Assembly: GCA_029688995.1 (NCBI GenBank)
Contig: JARULA010000001.1
Span: forward strand, 372,001 to 436,000
Source of the DNA: Marinilabiliaceae bacterium ANBcel2
Lineage (GTDB): Bacteria; Bacteroidota; Bacteroidia; Bacteroidales; Marinilabiliaceae
Length of the DNA stretch: 64,000 nt
Reading direction: 5' to 3'
Position numbers and translations under genes: made by a program
Shown here: piece after piece, positions 47,142 to 58,013 of the stretch
Position numbering within the stretch: the stretch's first letter is position 1
Layout of the letters: every line of letters begins with the position of its first letter
The notes under the pieces: model-generated
The model's database searches: none
What the model was told of the DNA's origin: nothing
Seen by the model: only the letters and a program-made list of their open reading frames with translations

Positions 47142-48779
47142 CTAAATCTTTTCATAACCTTCTTCGATATCCTCATCACTTCTACTCTCTTTTTCCTGCT
47201 CCTCAATATTGTCACTTATTGAACAACTAACCCCCATATCTTGCAAGTCCTCACTATCTAAATTCCCATCTGTTTTAAAATAGCTTATAATTTCAAGTAA
47301 TTGAGTGGCTCTAGACTCCATCTCCTGAGCCGTTGAAGAGAGCTCTTCACTTGAACTGGCAGATGTTTGGGTAATCGAATTCAACTCCTGTAATGCAGTG
47401 TTTACCTGAACGCTACCATGTTTTTGCTCTTTTCCTGCTGCCGAAATCTCCTGGAGTAGTGATGATGTGTTTTTTACCTCAGGCATAATAGCTTTAAGTT
47501 TCTCCATAGACTCTCTGGTAATTCCTAATCCATCATTTACGGTACGCACAATTTCATCAGCAGCCTCTTTACTTTTATCGGCCAGTTTTCGAACCTCACC
47601 GGCAACTACAGCAAAACCTTTACCATGTTCACCTGCACGAGCAGCCTCAACCGATGCATTAAGAGCAAGAATATTTGTTTGAAAAGCAATATCATTAATT
47701 ACATTAATATGCTCAGCAATTAATTCATTTGCAGCAAAAGCCCTCTCCGACTTTTGATTAACATCTTCAATACCTTTTGTGGCCATAGCAGAGATCCCTT
47801 CAGTTTTATCAGCATGATTACTATTTTGCTCAATACTGGCATTCATCTCTTCCATTGTTGAACTTATCTCCTCCAAAGCAGAGGCTTGCTCATTGGCACT
47901 TTCACTTAACGACATAGCCGATTTGCTCAACTCCTCACTAACGTTATCAAAACTTGAAGCCTCCTTGCGTAAAAATCCAATAATATCTTCTAGTCGCTCT
48001 TTCATCCTTTGAAGTGCAGCTGCCAATCGACCAACCTCATCAGTTTGTCCAAGCTTTATATCAGCTGTTAAGTCACCATCAGCAATACTTTCTGCCATAG
48101 CAATTCCTCTTCGCAATCCTCTAACTGTAAAATGAGTAATAGCAAAAGCAACGCCAACACTAAAGAGTAAAATAACAATTCCTAAAACCAAAGTAACTGA
48201 AGCAACACGAATAGAGACCTCTGTTGATGCCTCTTCAAGATCCTCAATCTCTTCAAGTAAGATGTTTTCAAGATCATTTAAAAGTAACCCTATTCTATTA
48301 AGTTCCTGCACAGTAGTACCATAATAAACCTGCTGAATATCTTCAGGATCGGCACCTGTAGCAATCATCTCATCAATAGTAGCTGCTGATTCATGCAAAC
48401 GCAAATGGGGTTCATCTATCTGATCAAAAATCTCACTTAACTCAGGAATTCGCTCCTCTAATTGAGCACGATCGGCTCCCTGAAACCAACGACCAAAAGC
48501 ACAAGCATGAGGATCCAACTCCACTGTTATCTGATTACGATCCTGATCAAACATCTCAACGGTCAATTGTTGAGCCCATTGAAGATGATCTATAAACCTA
48601 TCTTTTGAATTTTCAATTTGATGGCTAAATTCTACAAGTTCAGCATTATTCTCATTTATCCTGTACAACGAAAGCAAATTATAAGTTGCATATCCTCCCA
48701 TAAAAAGAATAATAATGCCAAATCCAAAAGTGAGCTTCTTACCAAAATCAAGGTTTCTAAACCCGGTAAATTTAAACAT
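47142..48779 (-). CDS. Methyl-accepting chemotaxis protein with CZB-type zinc-binding sensor
   Basis: 545 residues. TM1 about 15-35, extracytoplasmic sensor about 36-188, TM2 about 190-215, HAMP, then the signalling domain with the hairpin tip [28 protein letters not shown]. The sensor contains the chemoreceptor zinc-binding pattern: His65 (HLQW), Cys93 (HACAFGRWF), His125 and His129 (HLRLH), the 3His/1Cys set of CZB domains. CZB is mostly described at the cytoplasmic C-terminus; here it is between the TM segments. No CheA/CheW gene is nearby. May respond to zinc or hypochlorous acid as proposed for other CZB proteins. Confidence 0.92.
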   Translation of the reverse strand: MFKFTGFRNLDFGKKLTFGFGIIILFMGGYATYNLLSLYRINENNAELVEFSHQIENSKDRFIDHLQWAQQLTVEMFDQDRNQITVELDPHACAFGRWFQGADRAQLEERIPELSEIFDQIDEPHLRLHESAATIDEMIATGADPEDIQQVYYGTTVQELNRIGLLLNDLENILLEEIEDLEEASTEVSIRVASVTLVLGIVILLFSVGVAFAITHFTVRGLRRGIAMAESIADGDLTADIKLGQTDEVGRLAAALQRMKERLEDIIGFLRKEASSFDNVSEELSKSAMSLSESANEQASALEEISSTMEEMNASIEQNSNHADKTEGISAMATKGIEDVNQKSERAFAANELIAEHINVINDIAFQTNILALNASVEAARAGEHGKGFAVVAGEVRKLADKSKEAADEIVRTVNDGLGITRESMEKLKAIMPEVKNTSSLLQEISAAGKEQKHGSVQVNTALQELNSITQTSASSSEELSSTAQEMESRATQLLEIISYFKTDGNLDSEDLQDMGVSCSISDNIEEQEKESRSDEDIEEGYEKI

Positions 48780-49137
48780 ATAAAAAAATTGATTTGTTTT
48801 AATTAATAATACAACAATAAGTAAAAATTAAATTACAAAGGCTGTGGGGCAAGGTGTAGATTATAAACTATAAAAATGAATAACACTTAAACAACCAGGT
48901 TAGGGAAGAGAAAAATAGATAATTCAAAAACCAATCTAACAGAACTTACTTTTAAATCTAAAGAATATTTAATTGAACAACTACTAAGAAATTTCTTAAT
49001 AAAGTAACCAAATAAGAGACTTTTTGTTGTTTACTTATGGTGCTAAATTAAAAAAAACATATTAATCATCGCCGTAATAAATGTTAAAAAAACCGGAAAC
49101 TGTTTAAACATAAGTGCTTAAAAATTTAACAGCTCTT
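48780..49137. other. Gene-free interval upstream of the MCP gene
   Basis: 358 bp, AT-rich. It must contain the MCP promoter, but I found no TAnnTTTG box on the minus strand and no terminator-like stem for the EamA gene. No coding frame or RNA gene is supported. Confidence 0.5.
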
Positions 49138-50040
49138 CTATCTTTTTTTGCGATTATTATAATTTAAAACAAGTAGCGATGAAGCAATAACAATCATACC
49201 TGCTATAGAAATAATATCAGGATCTTCATTAGAGAGTAAAATCCAACTCAACAGTGCCCCTGAAACCGGAATTAAAAACTTCCAAACATTAAGCTCCGAG
49301 ATCTTAACACCCGTACGTCTAATAAGGGTAAACCATATGGCAAAAGCCGCAGCCGATAGAAAGCTAAGCCATCCAAGAGAAAAGTAGTAAACCGTAGGAA
49401 ATGATCCAAAATTAAAACCTTCAATGGGAAGAGAAAACAAAAAGAGAGATCCTCCCCCAACAATTAATGAGTATGAACTTAAAACTACGGGAGAGACCTT
49501 TTTAGACCTTTTTAATATCAATACATTTGCAAAACCACCCGAAATATTATTGAGCATAAGCAGTAAAATTCCCAAATACTCATACTCTCCACGTAATTCA
49601 ACAGTTGTTCGTCCCAAAGTAATAATAACTATCCCTATCACTCCTAATAAAATACTAAAAGCTTTTAATCTGTTCATTCGTTCATTCTGCAAAGCAAAAT
49701 GTGCTACCATAGCAACAAAAAGTGGCGATGAACCTACAATCATAGCACCCAAAGCACCGGGCACTAAATCTAATCCAATATAAAAGAGCCCGTACTGAAA
49801 AAATATTTGAATAAAAGCTATTATTGTGGCGAAGCCCGGACTGGTTAATAGTTGTTTTTTGTATTGCCGGGGATTGTTATACCATAAAAAAAGAAGTACT
49901 CCCGATAAAAAAAATCTTATACCAGCAAACTGCAAAGGAGTATGATATTCTAATCCGGTTTTCACACCAACAAATGCTGTAGACCACAACCAGCAGGCAA
50001 CAATTGCCAAAAAAGGGGTACTCTTAAATATAACGCTCAT
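49138..50040 (-). CDS. EamA family (DMT) transporter
   Basis: 300 residues, ten predicted transmembrane segments in two EamA halves (WLWSTAFVGVKTGLEYHTPLQFAGIRF in the first; WLSFLSAAAFAIWFTLIRRTGVKISELNVWKFLIPVSGALLSW-type second half). Predicted metabolite exporter or importer; substrate unknown. It lies downstream of the V-ATPase terminator; a TAACTTTG box at 50153-50160 (minus) precedes that terminator hairpin. Confidence 0.9.
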   Translation of the reverse strand: MSVIFKSTPFLAIVACWLWSTAFVGVKTGLEYHTPLQFAGIRFFLSGVLLFLWYNNPRQYKKQLLTSPGFATIIAFIQIFFQYGLFYIGLDLVPGALGAMIVGSSPLFVAMVAHFALQNERMNRLKAFSILLGVIGIVIITLGRTTVELRGEYEYLGILLLMLNNISGGFANVLILKRSKKVSPVVLSSYSLIVGGGSLFLFSLPIEGFNFGSFPTVYYFSLGWLSFLSAAAFAIWFTLIRRTGVKISELNVWKFLIPVSGALLSWILLSNEDPDIISIAGMIVIASSLLVLNYNNRKKR

Positions 50041-50110
50041 CTAAAAATAATTTAATTAAGGTGATGGCAAGATGTAACTTCAATTTTCCAGCCCGAATAA
50101 TTGAACAAAT

Positions 50111-50151
50111 AAAAAAAGCCGTTTATACAGCTAAAAAGTGTACAAACGGCT
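50111..50151 (-). terminator. Terminator of the V-ATPase operon
   Basis: Minus strand: AGCCGTTTGTACA, 9-nt loop, TGTATAAACGGCT, then a run of seven T. 30 bp after the subunit K stop. Confidence 0.85.
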
Positions 50152-50180
50152 ACAAAGTTAATTAATTATTATTTGACAGA

Positions 50181-50657
<477 letters not shown>

Positions 50658-50669
50658 TTATAACTGTAA

Positions 50670-52502
50670 TTATTTTTCTCTCTGTTCGGCAAAAGGGGTA
50701 TATCTTTTCCCGCCACCGGTAAAACCGGCATTTTTATAAAACTCTACAAAAGTTAAACGTATAGGGTGAACAAATGCTCCTAATCCTGCCATGAATAAAG
50801 TCATACTATGACCTATGAGCAAAATTATAATCATCACAAGCGGTCCAAAAATGATGTTGTCCGGACTAAGACTCATGGCTAGTTCATTAAAAACAAACCC
50901 AAGAATTGCACTGGAAACTCCCAAAGCAAACAATCTTATATAGGACAACAAATCACCTACCAGTCCGGTAACCATACTATAAACATCCCATAACCCGTTT
51001 AAAAAATTCATTACTATATGACGTTTGGGATCATTAAAGAGCAATATAAGAGCTCCCGAACCAATTAATACACCATTTTGAATATATCCACCTGTTGTAT
51101 CTTCAATTGCGCCCGACTGACGGAGCAATACGGTTATAGTGCTTCCAATAATCAATAGTAGCCATCCAACTGTAGAGTATGCATAGGAGAAACCCTTAAA
51201 CATCGATATATTAATAATTTTAAGTACCATACCAAATATTATTTGAATGGCTCCCAAAATTAATGCTAAATTAAACATGCTATCGGTATCAACCATATAC
51301 TCTCGCACTCCTGACAGCCAGGGTATATCACTCTGAATTAAATCAATACCAAAAAAAGTTCCTGTAAGCGCTCCAAATAAAACGGTTGCACCTCCAAGCC
51401 ATTGAGCCAATGAGAGGATTCTTTTCATATGGGGAAATTTGGGCTTTAAAAAGAATGCTGTTAGTAAAATCAACAATCCATAACCTGCATCTCCCAGTGA
51501 AAACCCAAAAAACATCATATAAAAAGGGGCGAAAAAAGGTACAAGATCAAGCTCCTTATGATTGGGTAGTTCATACAAATCACCTATTGGCTCAAAAAGT
51601 CGGGCAAATCTGTTATTTTTAAGTAGTACAGGAACCTTCTCTTCCTCTGAAGGTTGATCAGCAATATAGAGTATCCCCTCCTGATCAAGAAAGTTGTTCA
51701 AATTTTGAACTTTTGGCTGAGGCACCCAGCCCGATATGTGCATCACATGCTCTTCAACCTCCCCTGTAGTTTGATGAATAGCATTATTCTCATCAATCTC
51801 TCTCTTCAATTCCAGCAAATACTCTTCTAATTTATTAAGAGAGTAACGAGCAATCAAAGCTAATTCATGTTCTAAAAGTTCTATCTCACGATTTAACTTT
51901 TTCTGCTCTTCCCTAATAGAGGAGAGAGATCGCTTAGGCAAATGAAGTTCATCAACTCCCGGCAAATCAATAATATCTTCGGGCTTATGATAACGCTGTT
52001 CTATGATAGCAAAATACCTAAACCCTGCATGATCACTAATAACTTGTATGTAATAATCATCTTCCCATTGGGGATTATACATTTTTTGACGACATACATG
52101 AAATCGTACCCATACTCCCTTTTCTTTTAACTTTTGCACCAATTCATAAGAAAAATCCCCCCAGGGCTCAAGCTGATGAGCCTCTTTTTCAAGATTGTTC
52201 TTATGCTGTTGCTTCTGCTCAATTTGTGATTCTATATTACGAACCTTCTCTAATACCTCCTTACCCGACTCAAATCTGGGAATATCACCTTCTAACTCTT
52301 CACTGCTCTTATCTATATCTTTAAGCTGCTTCACAGTACGACCAACATCACCTGAAAGACGATAGAGATCTTGCAGCTCCTCGGTAGGCTCCTGCTCTTT
52401 TGTTTCTATATGTAAAACACCCAGATTTTTAATCTTTGTCAAAAAAGATTTATAATCAGCGTGATACACCAGAAAAGAGTATTTAAGCATTGGTACTATC
52501 AT
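50670..52502 (-). CDS. V-type ATPase subunit I (stator membrane subunit)
   Basis: 610 residues. N-terminal half is soluble with coiled coils (about 40-110 and 190-240) forming the peripheral-stalk link; the C-terminal half from about residue 310 has about seven to eight transmembrane segments, including LGDAGYGLLIL and GLVGDLLSYIRLFALG, the conserved motif of the a-type subunit half-channel. It works with the K ring in ion translocation. 2 bp from subunit D and 30 bp from K. Confidence 0.95.
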   Translation of the reverse strand: MIVPMLKYSFLVYHADYKSFLTKIKNLGVLHIETKEQEPTEELQDLYRLSGDVGRTVKQLKDIDKSSEELEGDIPRFESGKEVLEKVRNIESQIEQKQQHKNNLEKEAHQLEPWGDFSYELVQKLKEKGVWVRFHVCRQKMYNPQWEDDYYIQVISDHAGFRYFAIIEQRYHKPEDIIDLPGVDELHLPKRSLSSIREEQKKLNREIELLEHELALIARYSLNKLEEYLLELKREIDENNAIHQTTGEVEEHVMHISGWVPQPKVQNLNNFLDQEGILYIADQPSEEEKVPVLLKNNRFARLFEPIGDLYELPNHKELDLVPFFAPFYMMFFGFSLGDAGYGLLILLTAFFLKPKFPHMKRILSLAQWLGGATVLFGALTGTFFGIDLIQSDIPWLSGVREYMVDTDSMFNLALILGAIQIIFGMVLKIINISMFKGFSYAYSTVGWLLLIIGSTITVLLRQSGAIEDTTGGYIQNGVLIGSGALILLFNDPKRHIVMNFLNGLWDVYSMVTGLVGDLLSYIRLFALGVSSAILGFVFNELAMSLSPDNIIFGPLVMIIILLIGHSMTLFMAGLGAFVHPIRLTFVEFYKNAGFTGGGKRYTPFAEQREK

Positions 52503-52504
52503 AA

Positions 52505-53098
52505 TTATACCTCCTGTTCCTGACGTGTTTTAACAATCTTTTGAGCCGATTTGGAAAGATTCTCTTCATCTTCAAGGAATCGTTTAATCTTTCTCATGGC
52601 ATCTTCAAACCCGGGAATCTGCACTTTTTCATAAAGATTTACTTTTTGAGTAGTCTTTTTGCGTGCATGATCTAAAAGCTCCATTTTTCGCAACCAAACC
52701 TGTCGCTCTAACGACACCTGAACAAGCTCTCTTAAGATTTCAATTCCATCGGGAAACCAAACAGGCTTTGTTGAAGGATTATAAGGTGCTATATCAAAAT
52801 GAATCTCCTCTAAAACCGGAGTTAATACACCTGCAATTTTTTTTACTGAAAGATCAACATCTTTTACCTTGATCAATGATGAATCAAATTCACTCCACAG
52901 GCGAACCATCTCATCATAATATTGCAGCTTATCCTCGAGGTTTTTTCCCAGCTCCTCAAACTTATATTTAGCGCGCTTTACTTCACTGCGCAATGCCGAC
53001 TCTTTGTTTTTAAGTGTAGGCAAGGCTCTCTCACGTACCTTTAACTGCTTTTCAAGATTTTGCAGTGAAGTTTTATTATATTGAAATTTTATTGCCAT
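52505..53098 (-). CDS. V-type ATPase subunit D (central shaft)
   Basis: 197 residues, mostly long antiparallel helices: FQYNKTSLQNLEKQLKVRERALPTLKNKESALRSEV at the N-terminus and VKIPGFEDAMRKIKRFLEDEE-like C-terminal helix. Forms the rotating shaft inside the A3B3 head. No recognisable subunit F, its usual partner, is encoded in this operon. Confidence 0.94.
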   Translation of the reverse strand: MAIKFQYNKTSLQNLEKQLKVRERALPTLKNKESALRSEVKRAKYKFEELGKNLEDKLQYYDEMVRLWSEFDSSLIKVKDVDLSVKKIAGVLTPVLEEIHFDIAPYNPSTKPVWFPDGIEILRELVQVSLERQVWLRKMELLDHARKKTTQKVNLYEKVQIPGFEDAMRKIKRFLEDEENLSKSAQKIVKTRQEQEV

Positions 53099-53148
53099 TA
53101 TTTCCGGATTAAAAAAATTTAAAATTAATTTTTATGGTTTACCGGAAT

Positions 53149-54468
53149 TTATTTCTCCCAAAACTGTTCGGTAAACTCCTGCTTAATGCCAACCTCTGCC
53201 TTTTTAAAGTGCTCACGAAACAATCCCCAGGCAATATCTAACATGGTATCGATATCCAAATTGACGTCAATAGCAAGTAGTTTTTCAGAATAAGCTTTAG
53301 CAAAATCAAGTGTACGCTCATCATAGTCGGTAAGATCAAAACCATTCTCAAGTTTGGTTTTAGCATTTGCAGCATCGGCAAAGAGTCGAATTGCAGCATT
53401 CATAACCTGAGGATGATCTTCTCGTGTCTGCTTTCCAATAACCAGCTGTTTTAATCTTGATAGAGACCTAAATGGATCAACAATAACTTTTCCTACATCG
53501 GTATCTCGTCGAAGAAACAGCTGCCCCTCGGTAATATATCCGGTATTATCAGGAATTGCATGAGTAATATCACCTCCCGACAAGGTTGTAACAGCTACAA
53601 TTGTAATGGATCCTCCTTCGGGAAATTGAACAGCTTTTTCATATAAACGGGCCAAATCAGAGTAGAGAGAACCGGGCATACTATCTTTTGAAGGAATTTG
53701 ATCCATCCTGTTTGATACAATACTTAATGCATCAGCAAAAAGAGTCATATCGGTTAAAAGCACCAAAACATTCTCATTATGGTCAACAGCAAAATACTCA
53801 GCAGCTGTAAGAACCATATCGGGCACAAGCAAGCGCTCCACTGGGGGGTTTTCGGTGGTATTAACAAAGCTTACAATACGGTCAAGAGCTCCTGCATTCT
53901 CAAAGACACTTTTAAAATAGAGATAATCATCATTTGTAAGCCCCATTCCACCAAGAATGATTTTATCGGCTTTTGCTCTAAGGGCTACATTCGCCATAAC
54001 CTGATTATAAGGCTGATCAGGATCGGCAAAAAACGGAATTTTTTGACCCGATACCAAACTATTGTTCAAATCAATTCCTGCAATACCTGTTGCAATTAAC
54101 TGCGAAGGCTGCTTACGCCTGACAGGATTAACCGATGGACTACCAATATCACGAACCTCCCCTTCAACTTCGGGACCTCCGTCAATTGGGTCTCCATAAG
54201 CATCAAAAAAGCGACCTCCTAACCCTTCGCTCACCTTAAGCTGCGGGGGACGACCCATAAAAGTCACCTCAGCATCTGTAGGAATACCTTCGGTTCCGGC
54301 AAATACCTGAAGAGTAACCTCATCACCCATAAGTTTTACCACCTGAGACATGCGTCCATGAACCAAAGCAATCTCATCATAACCTACTTCAGAGGCTCTA
54401 AGGGTAACTGTAGCTTTGGTTATATTAGTCAATTTTGTATATATTTTTTGAAATGCCTGACTTTCCAT
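53149..54468 (-). CDS. V-type ATPase subunit B (non-catalytic nucleotide subunit)
   Basis: 439 residues, RecA-like fold of the B subunit: SGQKIPFFADPDQPYNQVMANVALRA in place of a P-loop, LGGMGLTNDDYLYFK, LLTDMTLFADALS, SNRMDQIPSKDSMPGSLYSDLA, and GSITIVAVTTLSGGDITHAIPDNTGYITEGQ. Alternates with subunit A in the catalytic head. 18 bp downstream of A and 50 bp upstream of D. Confidence 0.96.
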   Translation of the reverse strand: MESQAFQKIYTKLTNITKATVTLRASEVGYDEIALVHGRMSQVVKLMGDEVTLQVFAGTEGIPTDAEVTFMGRPPQLKVSEGLGGRFFDAYGDPIDGGPEVEGEVRDIGSPSVNPVRRKQPSQLIATGIAGIDLNNSLVSGQKIPFFADPDQPYNQVMANVALRAKADKIILGGMGLTNDDYLYFKSVFENAGALDRIVSFVNTTENPPVERLLVPDMVLTAAEYFAVDHNENVLVLLTDMTLFADALSIVSNRMDQIPSKDSMPGSLYSDLARLYEKAVQFPEGGSITIVAVTTLSGGDITHAIPDNTGYITEGQLFLRRDTDVGKVIVDPFRSLSRLKQLVIGKQTREDHPQVMNAAIRLFADAANAKTKLENGFDLTDYDERTLDFAKAYSEKLLAIDVNLDIDTMLDIAWGLFREHFKKAEVGIKQEFTEQFWEK

Positions 54469-54486
54469 TATCTATTTTTTTCAGGG

Positions 54487-56277
54487 TTACACATTACTCT
54501 CACTCACACTGGGTTTCATCCTCTTTTCCAATAAAGATTTTAGCTCAGATTCATTCTTGGTAAATTTATCAGATTCATAGTCTGAATAGTTCATCTGCTT
54601 ATAGATGTTTATTACCTCTTTATAAAAATCAGAAACATCTTCAAATCCTTTAAACTCAAACTGCGAATCAGCAACCTCCAAAACACTTGATAACATATAC
54701 TTTTGTCGCTCCATAGAGCTTGATGCATCAACCTTATCAAAAGCATCCTGCTGTAAAATTACAAAGTCTATAAGTTCCGACTTCCAAAACATATCATGAA
54801 ACTCAATTGGAACTCCGTCATCACCAAGTATATTAATCTGTTCCATAACCTCTTTTCCCCTTAAAAGAATATCTTTAGCCTTAAGAACAGAGTCAAGCCA
54901 CCCTTCTCCAACATTTTCCTTTAAATTCTTTTGCACTTCGGGATACTCCAAATATTTTGAATAACTCTCAATAGCATCAACAGCAGGATAACGTTTACTA
55001 TCGGCACGATCCTGTGAAAGACCGTAGAAACAGCGAGCAACCTTCCTTGTATTTTCGGTAACAGGCTCTTTAAGATTACCTCCTGCCGGAGAGACTGTTC
55101 CAATAAAGGTAATAGATCCGGTTTTATCATTTGGCAGATAAACAAATCCTGCACGTGAATAAAAATTAGATATAACAGCCGATAAATCCATTGGAAAGGC
55201 ATCAGGACCCGGAAGCTCCTCCAGTCTGTTTGACATCTCACGCAATGCCTGTGCCCATCGAGATGTAGAATCGGCCATTAATAATACACGTAAACCCATT
55301 GACCTGTAATACTCAGCAATTGTCATTGCAGTATATACAGATGCCTCACGAGCAGCCACCGGCATATTTGAGGTGTTTGCAATAATTGTTGTTCTCTCTA
55401 TCAACTTTTTACCTGTACGTGGATCATCTAACTCGGGGAACTCTGTAAAAACCTCCACAACCTCATTAGCACGTTCACCGCAAGCTGCAATTATAACAAC
55501 ATCAGCTTCGGCTTGCTTTGATATAGCATGTTGCAACACAGTTTTACCTGTTCCAAAAGCTCCTGGTATAAAGCCTGTTCCCCCTTCAGTAATAGGATTT
55601 AAAGTATCAATACATCTAACACCGGTTTCTAAAAGCTTAAATGGACGCGGTTTATCAATATATGAACGAATAGGTAACTTAACCGGCCATTTTTGAACCA
55701 TCGTTAATGAGTGCTCTTCTCCTTCCCCATCAACAACAACAGCAACAGTTTCATCAACGGTATATTCTCCCGCTTCAGCTATAGATTTAACCTCATAGTT
55801 TCCTTCCATTTTAAAGGGAACCATAATTTTATGAGATATTATATTCTCCTCAACCTCACCAAGCCAACTCCCTGCTACTACTTTATCTCCCTTTTTAGCT
55901 AAAGGTTTAAACTTCCATTTATTTTCACGATTAAGCGGATCGGTATATTCTCCCCTTTTGAGAAAGATACCATCCATCTTATCCAAATCATTTTGCAGAC
56001 CGTCATAATTTCGCGAAAGAATGCCGGGACCGAGTGTCACCTCAAGCATGTAGTTCTCAAATTCCACCTCACTACCGATACGAACTCCCCGGGTACTCTC
56101 AAATACCTGCAGATAAGTATTAATACCCTGCACTTTAATAACCTCGGCCATGAGTCGTTCATCTCGATGCTTAATAAAGCATATCTCATTTTGTGCTACC
56201 GGTCCGTCTGCCTTAACTATAACCAGGTTAGCTACAATACCGGCTACTGTACCTGTGGTCTTTTTATCTCTTTCCAT
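54487..56277 (-). CDS. V-type ATPase catalytic subunit A
   Basis: 596 residues. Walker A reads GAFGTGKTVL (about residues 236-245; usual GPFGSGKT), catalytic Glu in the GERANEVVEV loop, and LMADSTSRWAQALREMSNRLEELPG. The V-type non-homologous insert is present before the P-loop. Catalyses ATP hydrolysis or synthesis coupled to ion transport. The start overlaps the DUF2764 gene end by 14 bp. Confidence 0.96.
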   Translation of the reverse strand: MERDKKTTGTVAGIVANLVIVKADGPVAQNEICFIKHRDERLMAEVIKVQGINTYLQVFESTRGVRIGSEVEFENYMLEVTLGPGILSRNYDGLQNDLDKMDGIFLKRGEYTDPLNRENKWKFKPLAKKGDKVVAGSWLGEVEENIISHKIMVPFKMEGNYEVKSIAEAGEYTVDETVAVVVDGEGEEHSLTMVQKWPVKLPIRSYIDKPRPFKLLETGVRCIDTLNPITEGGTGFIPGAFGTGKTVLQHAISKQAEADVVIIAACGERANEVVEVFTEFPELDDPRTGKKLIERTTIIANTSNMPVAAREASVYTAMTIAEYYRSMGLRVLLMADSTSRWAQALREMSNRLEELPGPDAFPMDLSAVISNFYSRAGFVYLPNDKTGSITFIGTVSPAGGNLKEPVTENTRKVARCFYGLSQDRADSKRYPAVDAIESYSKYLEYPEVQKNLKENVGEGWLDSVLKAKDILLRGKEVMEQINILGDDGVPIEFHDMFWKSELIDFVILQQDAFDKVDASSSMERQKYMLSSVLEVADSQFEFKGFEDVSDFYKEVINIYKQMNYSDYESDKFTKNESELKSLLEKRMKPSVSESNV

Positions 56278-57124
56278 AAGCTAATGTAAATTCTTCCGGA
56301 AACTGAAAATCTGCCTCCAGATCTTTCAGCAATTGGTTAAACATTTCTTTTCCTTTTTCACTATCAAGCTTCATCCACCGCTCTACAATAAACATCTTTT
56401 GCAAAAAGGCGAGTACTTTCTCAATTGTAAAGTAGTTAAAAAAGGTAATCTCATCAAAGTACTGCCATTGATACTTATCAAGTTTCAACTCACGCTCGGT
56501 AATATTATCAATTTCAAAAATCTGTATCAACTCCTCTATATCATTCACCTCGTTTGATAATCCAAAATCGCGCATACGACTTTTTTTCAATGCCGATACA
56601 ACCTCGTCATCCCCAATAAGAGTATCACTAAACTCAACATCATATTTTCGGCTGTTTAAAGCCGTCATAATATTAGAAATATTGCGCTGAAAACTACTAA
56701 CATCACGTAAATAACGATTGCTACATGAAGACATTAAATCGTTATATCCTTCACTTAAAATATGTTCAGCCCGGTAATAATTGTCAATTTGTTCATCTCC
56801 GTGGAAACGATCAAGAAAGTCGATCATATATTCAGGTAACAAATCTCCTCCTGTCATCTCATAACTTTTTCGATCTTTCATCTGTTCCATAATCTCATAA
56901 GAGAAGTTTCCACGATCATCCCACTTCTCTTCAGAGTTAAAAAGCTGATTTAATAGATTTTCATTATCAAAAGAGAGGTAAAGCATCTCAATCAATTGAT
57001 AATCCGAAGGATGAACTTCCTCAAAAAGATAGTCTCTAAATTCTACCGAAGAAAACGCTACCTTACTCTCATCGGGTAAAATATCGGGTAATCCTGCTAC
57101 TAAAGCGTAATAGTTTCTTTGCAT
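56264..57124 (-). CDS. DUF2764 protein, V-ATPase subunit C-like
   Basis: 286 residues starting NYYALVAGLPDI. This family (DUF2764) is found between subunits E and A in V-ATPase operons of spirochaetes and Bacteroidota and is thought to take the place of subunit C/d, the coupling between rotor ring and shaft. All-helical, no membrane segment. Its 14-bp overlap with subunit A suggests coupled translation. Functional equivalence is inference from position and fold class. Confidence 0.85.
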   Translation of the reverse strand: MQRNYYALVAGLPDILPDESKVAFSSVEFRDYLFEEVHPSDYQLIEMLYLSFDNENLLNQLFNSEEKWDDRGNFSYEIMEQMKDRKSYEMTGGDLLPEYMIDFLDRFHGDEQIDNYYRAEHILSEGYNDLMSSCSNRYLRDVSSFQRNISNIMTALNSRKYDVEFSDTLIGDDEVVSALKKSRMRDFGLSNEVNDIEELIQIFEIDNITERELKLDKYQWQYFDEITFFNYFTIEKVLAFLQKMFIVERWMKLDSEKGKEMFNQLLKDLEADFQFPEEFTLAYGKR

Positions 57125-57152
57125 TACTTCATCACGTTAATAATTATACAAC

Positions 57153-57767
57153 CTACTTCTTCTCTTCAAACAGAAGTTCGCTGGTTTTAGGACGAAGATA
57201 CCCTTTAAAATAATTTATAAAATCCTGATCAGTAAAACTTAAAACATAACTACCATCAGAAGGACCAACTTTAAAACCTGATTTTACATTACCTGAAAAA
57301 TCAAGTTCAACCCCTTTATTTAATTCATCGGCAAGTTGATTTTTAAAATAAGTTTCAAGTTTATTTCGATCTTTCTCGGGTAAAACAACTTTAATATCAA
57401 AATCATCTTTTTCAATCCACCCTTTAATAACAGTAGTTATTATCTGCTTTAAAAAATCTTCATTTTTAAAAAGTTCTTCAACAGCGGGCTTAACAGCTTT
57501 CATGGTAACAAGCGATGAAAGGTCCTGTTTAAGGGCATCTACAGACTGATTAATGGACATTTTAAGCTCAGAGTCAACATGATTCTTTAATGTATCAGCT
57601 TTCTCTTCAGCTTCACTGATTATTGAATCTGCTTTATCACGAGCATCCTTTTCTATAGAAGCAGCCTTCTCTTTAGCCTCTTTTATTAAGACATCTGCAT
57701 CCTTACGGGCCTTTTCCAGACCCTCGTTATAAATTTTCTCAGTTAACTCCTGAAGTTTTGTCTGCAT
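57153..57767 (-). CDS. V-type ATPase subunit E (peripheral stalk)
   Basis: 205 residues from ATG at 57767 (MQTKLQELTEKIYNEG); an in-frame ATG at 57836 would add an unusual 23-residue N-terminus. The N-terminal half is a long coiled coil rich in A/E/K (KARKDADVLIKEAKEKAASIEKDA), the C-terminal half a globular domain binding subunit B. First gene of the V-ATPase operon; no clear TAnnTTTG box seen upstream. No separate subunit G/H is present. Confidence 0.92.
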   Translation of the reverse strand: MQTKLQELTEKIYNEGLEKARKDADVLIKEAKEKAASIEKDARDKADSIISEAEEKADTLKNHVDSELKMSINQSVDALKQDLSSLVTMKAVKPAVEELFKNEDFLKQIITTVIKGWIEKDDFDIKVVLPEKDRNKLETYFKNQLADELNKGVELDFSGNVKSGFKVGPSDGSYVLSFTDQDFINYFKGYLRPKTSELLFEEKK

Positions 57768-58013
57768 AACCGATATATTTAACTTTTTATTTATTTTTGA
57801 TAAAAATAGATTATTTGATTGATACCTACAAAACAAATAGTCTCCACAATATAGTAAATATTAATGCGTAATTAATTGCCAACTAATGGAAAAGCCTGTT
57901 GCAAGTAAGCTTTCTCAAATGTATTAATTCTTTTTAAAAAAAATCAAAAAAGAATTATTAAATGACAAAAACAGTGCGTGAGATGAAACAGAAAAGAAAA
58001 AGAATAAATCTTT

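Noticed and set aside
57768-57836. Extended N-terminus of V-ATPase subunit E
   Set aside because: The 23 extra residues do not fit the family, whose members start at MQTKLQEL-like sequence.
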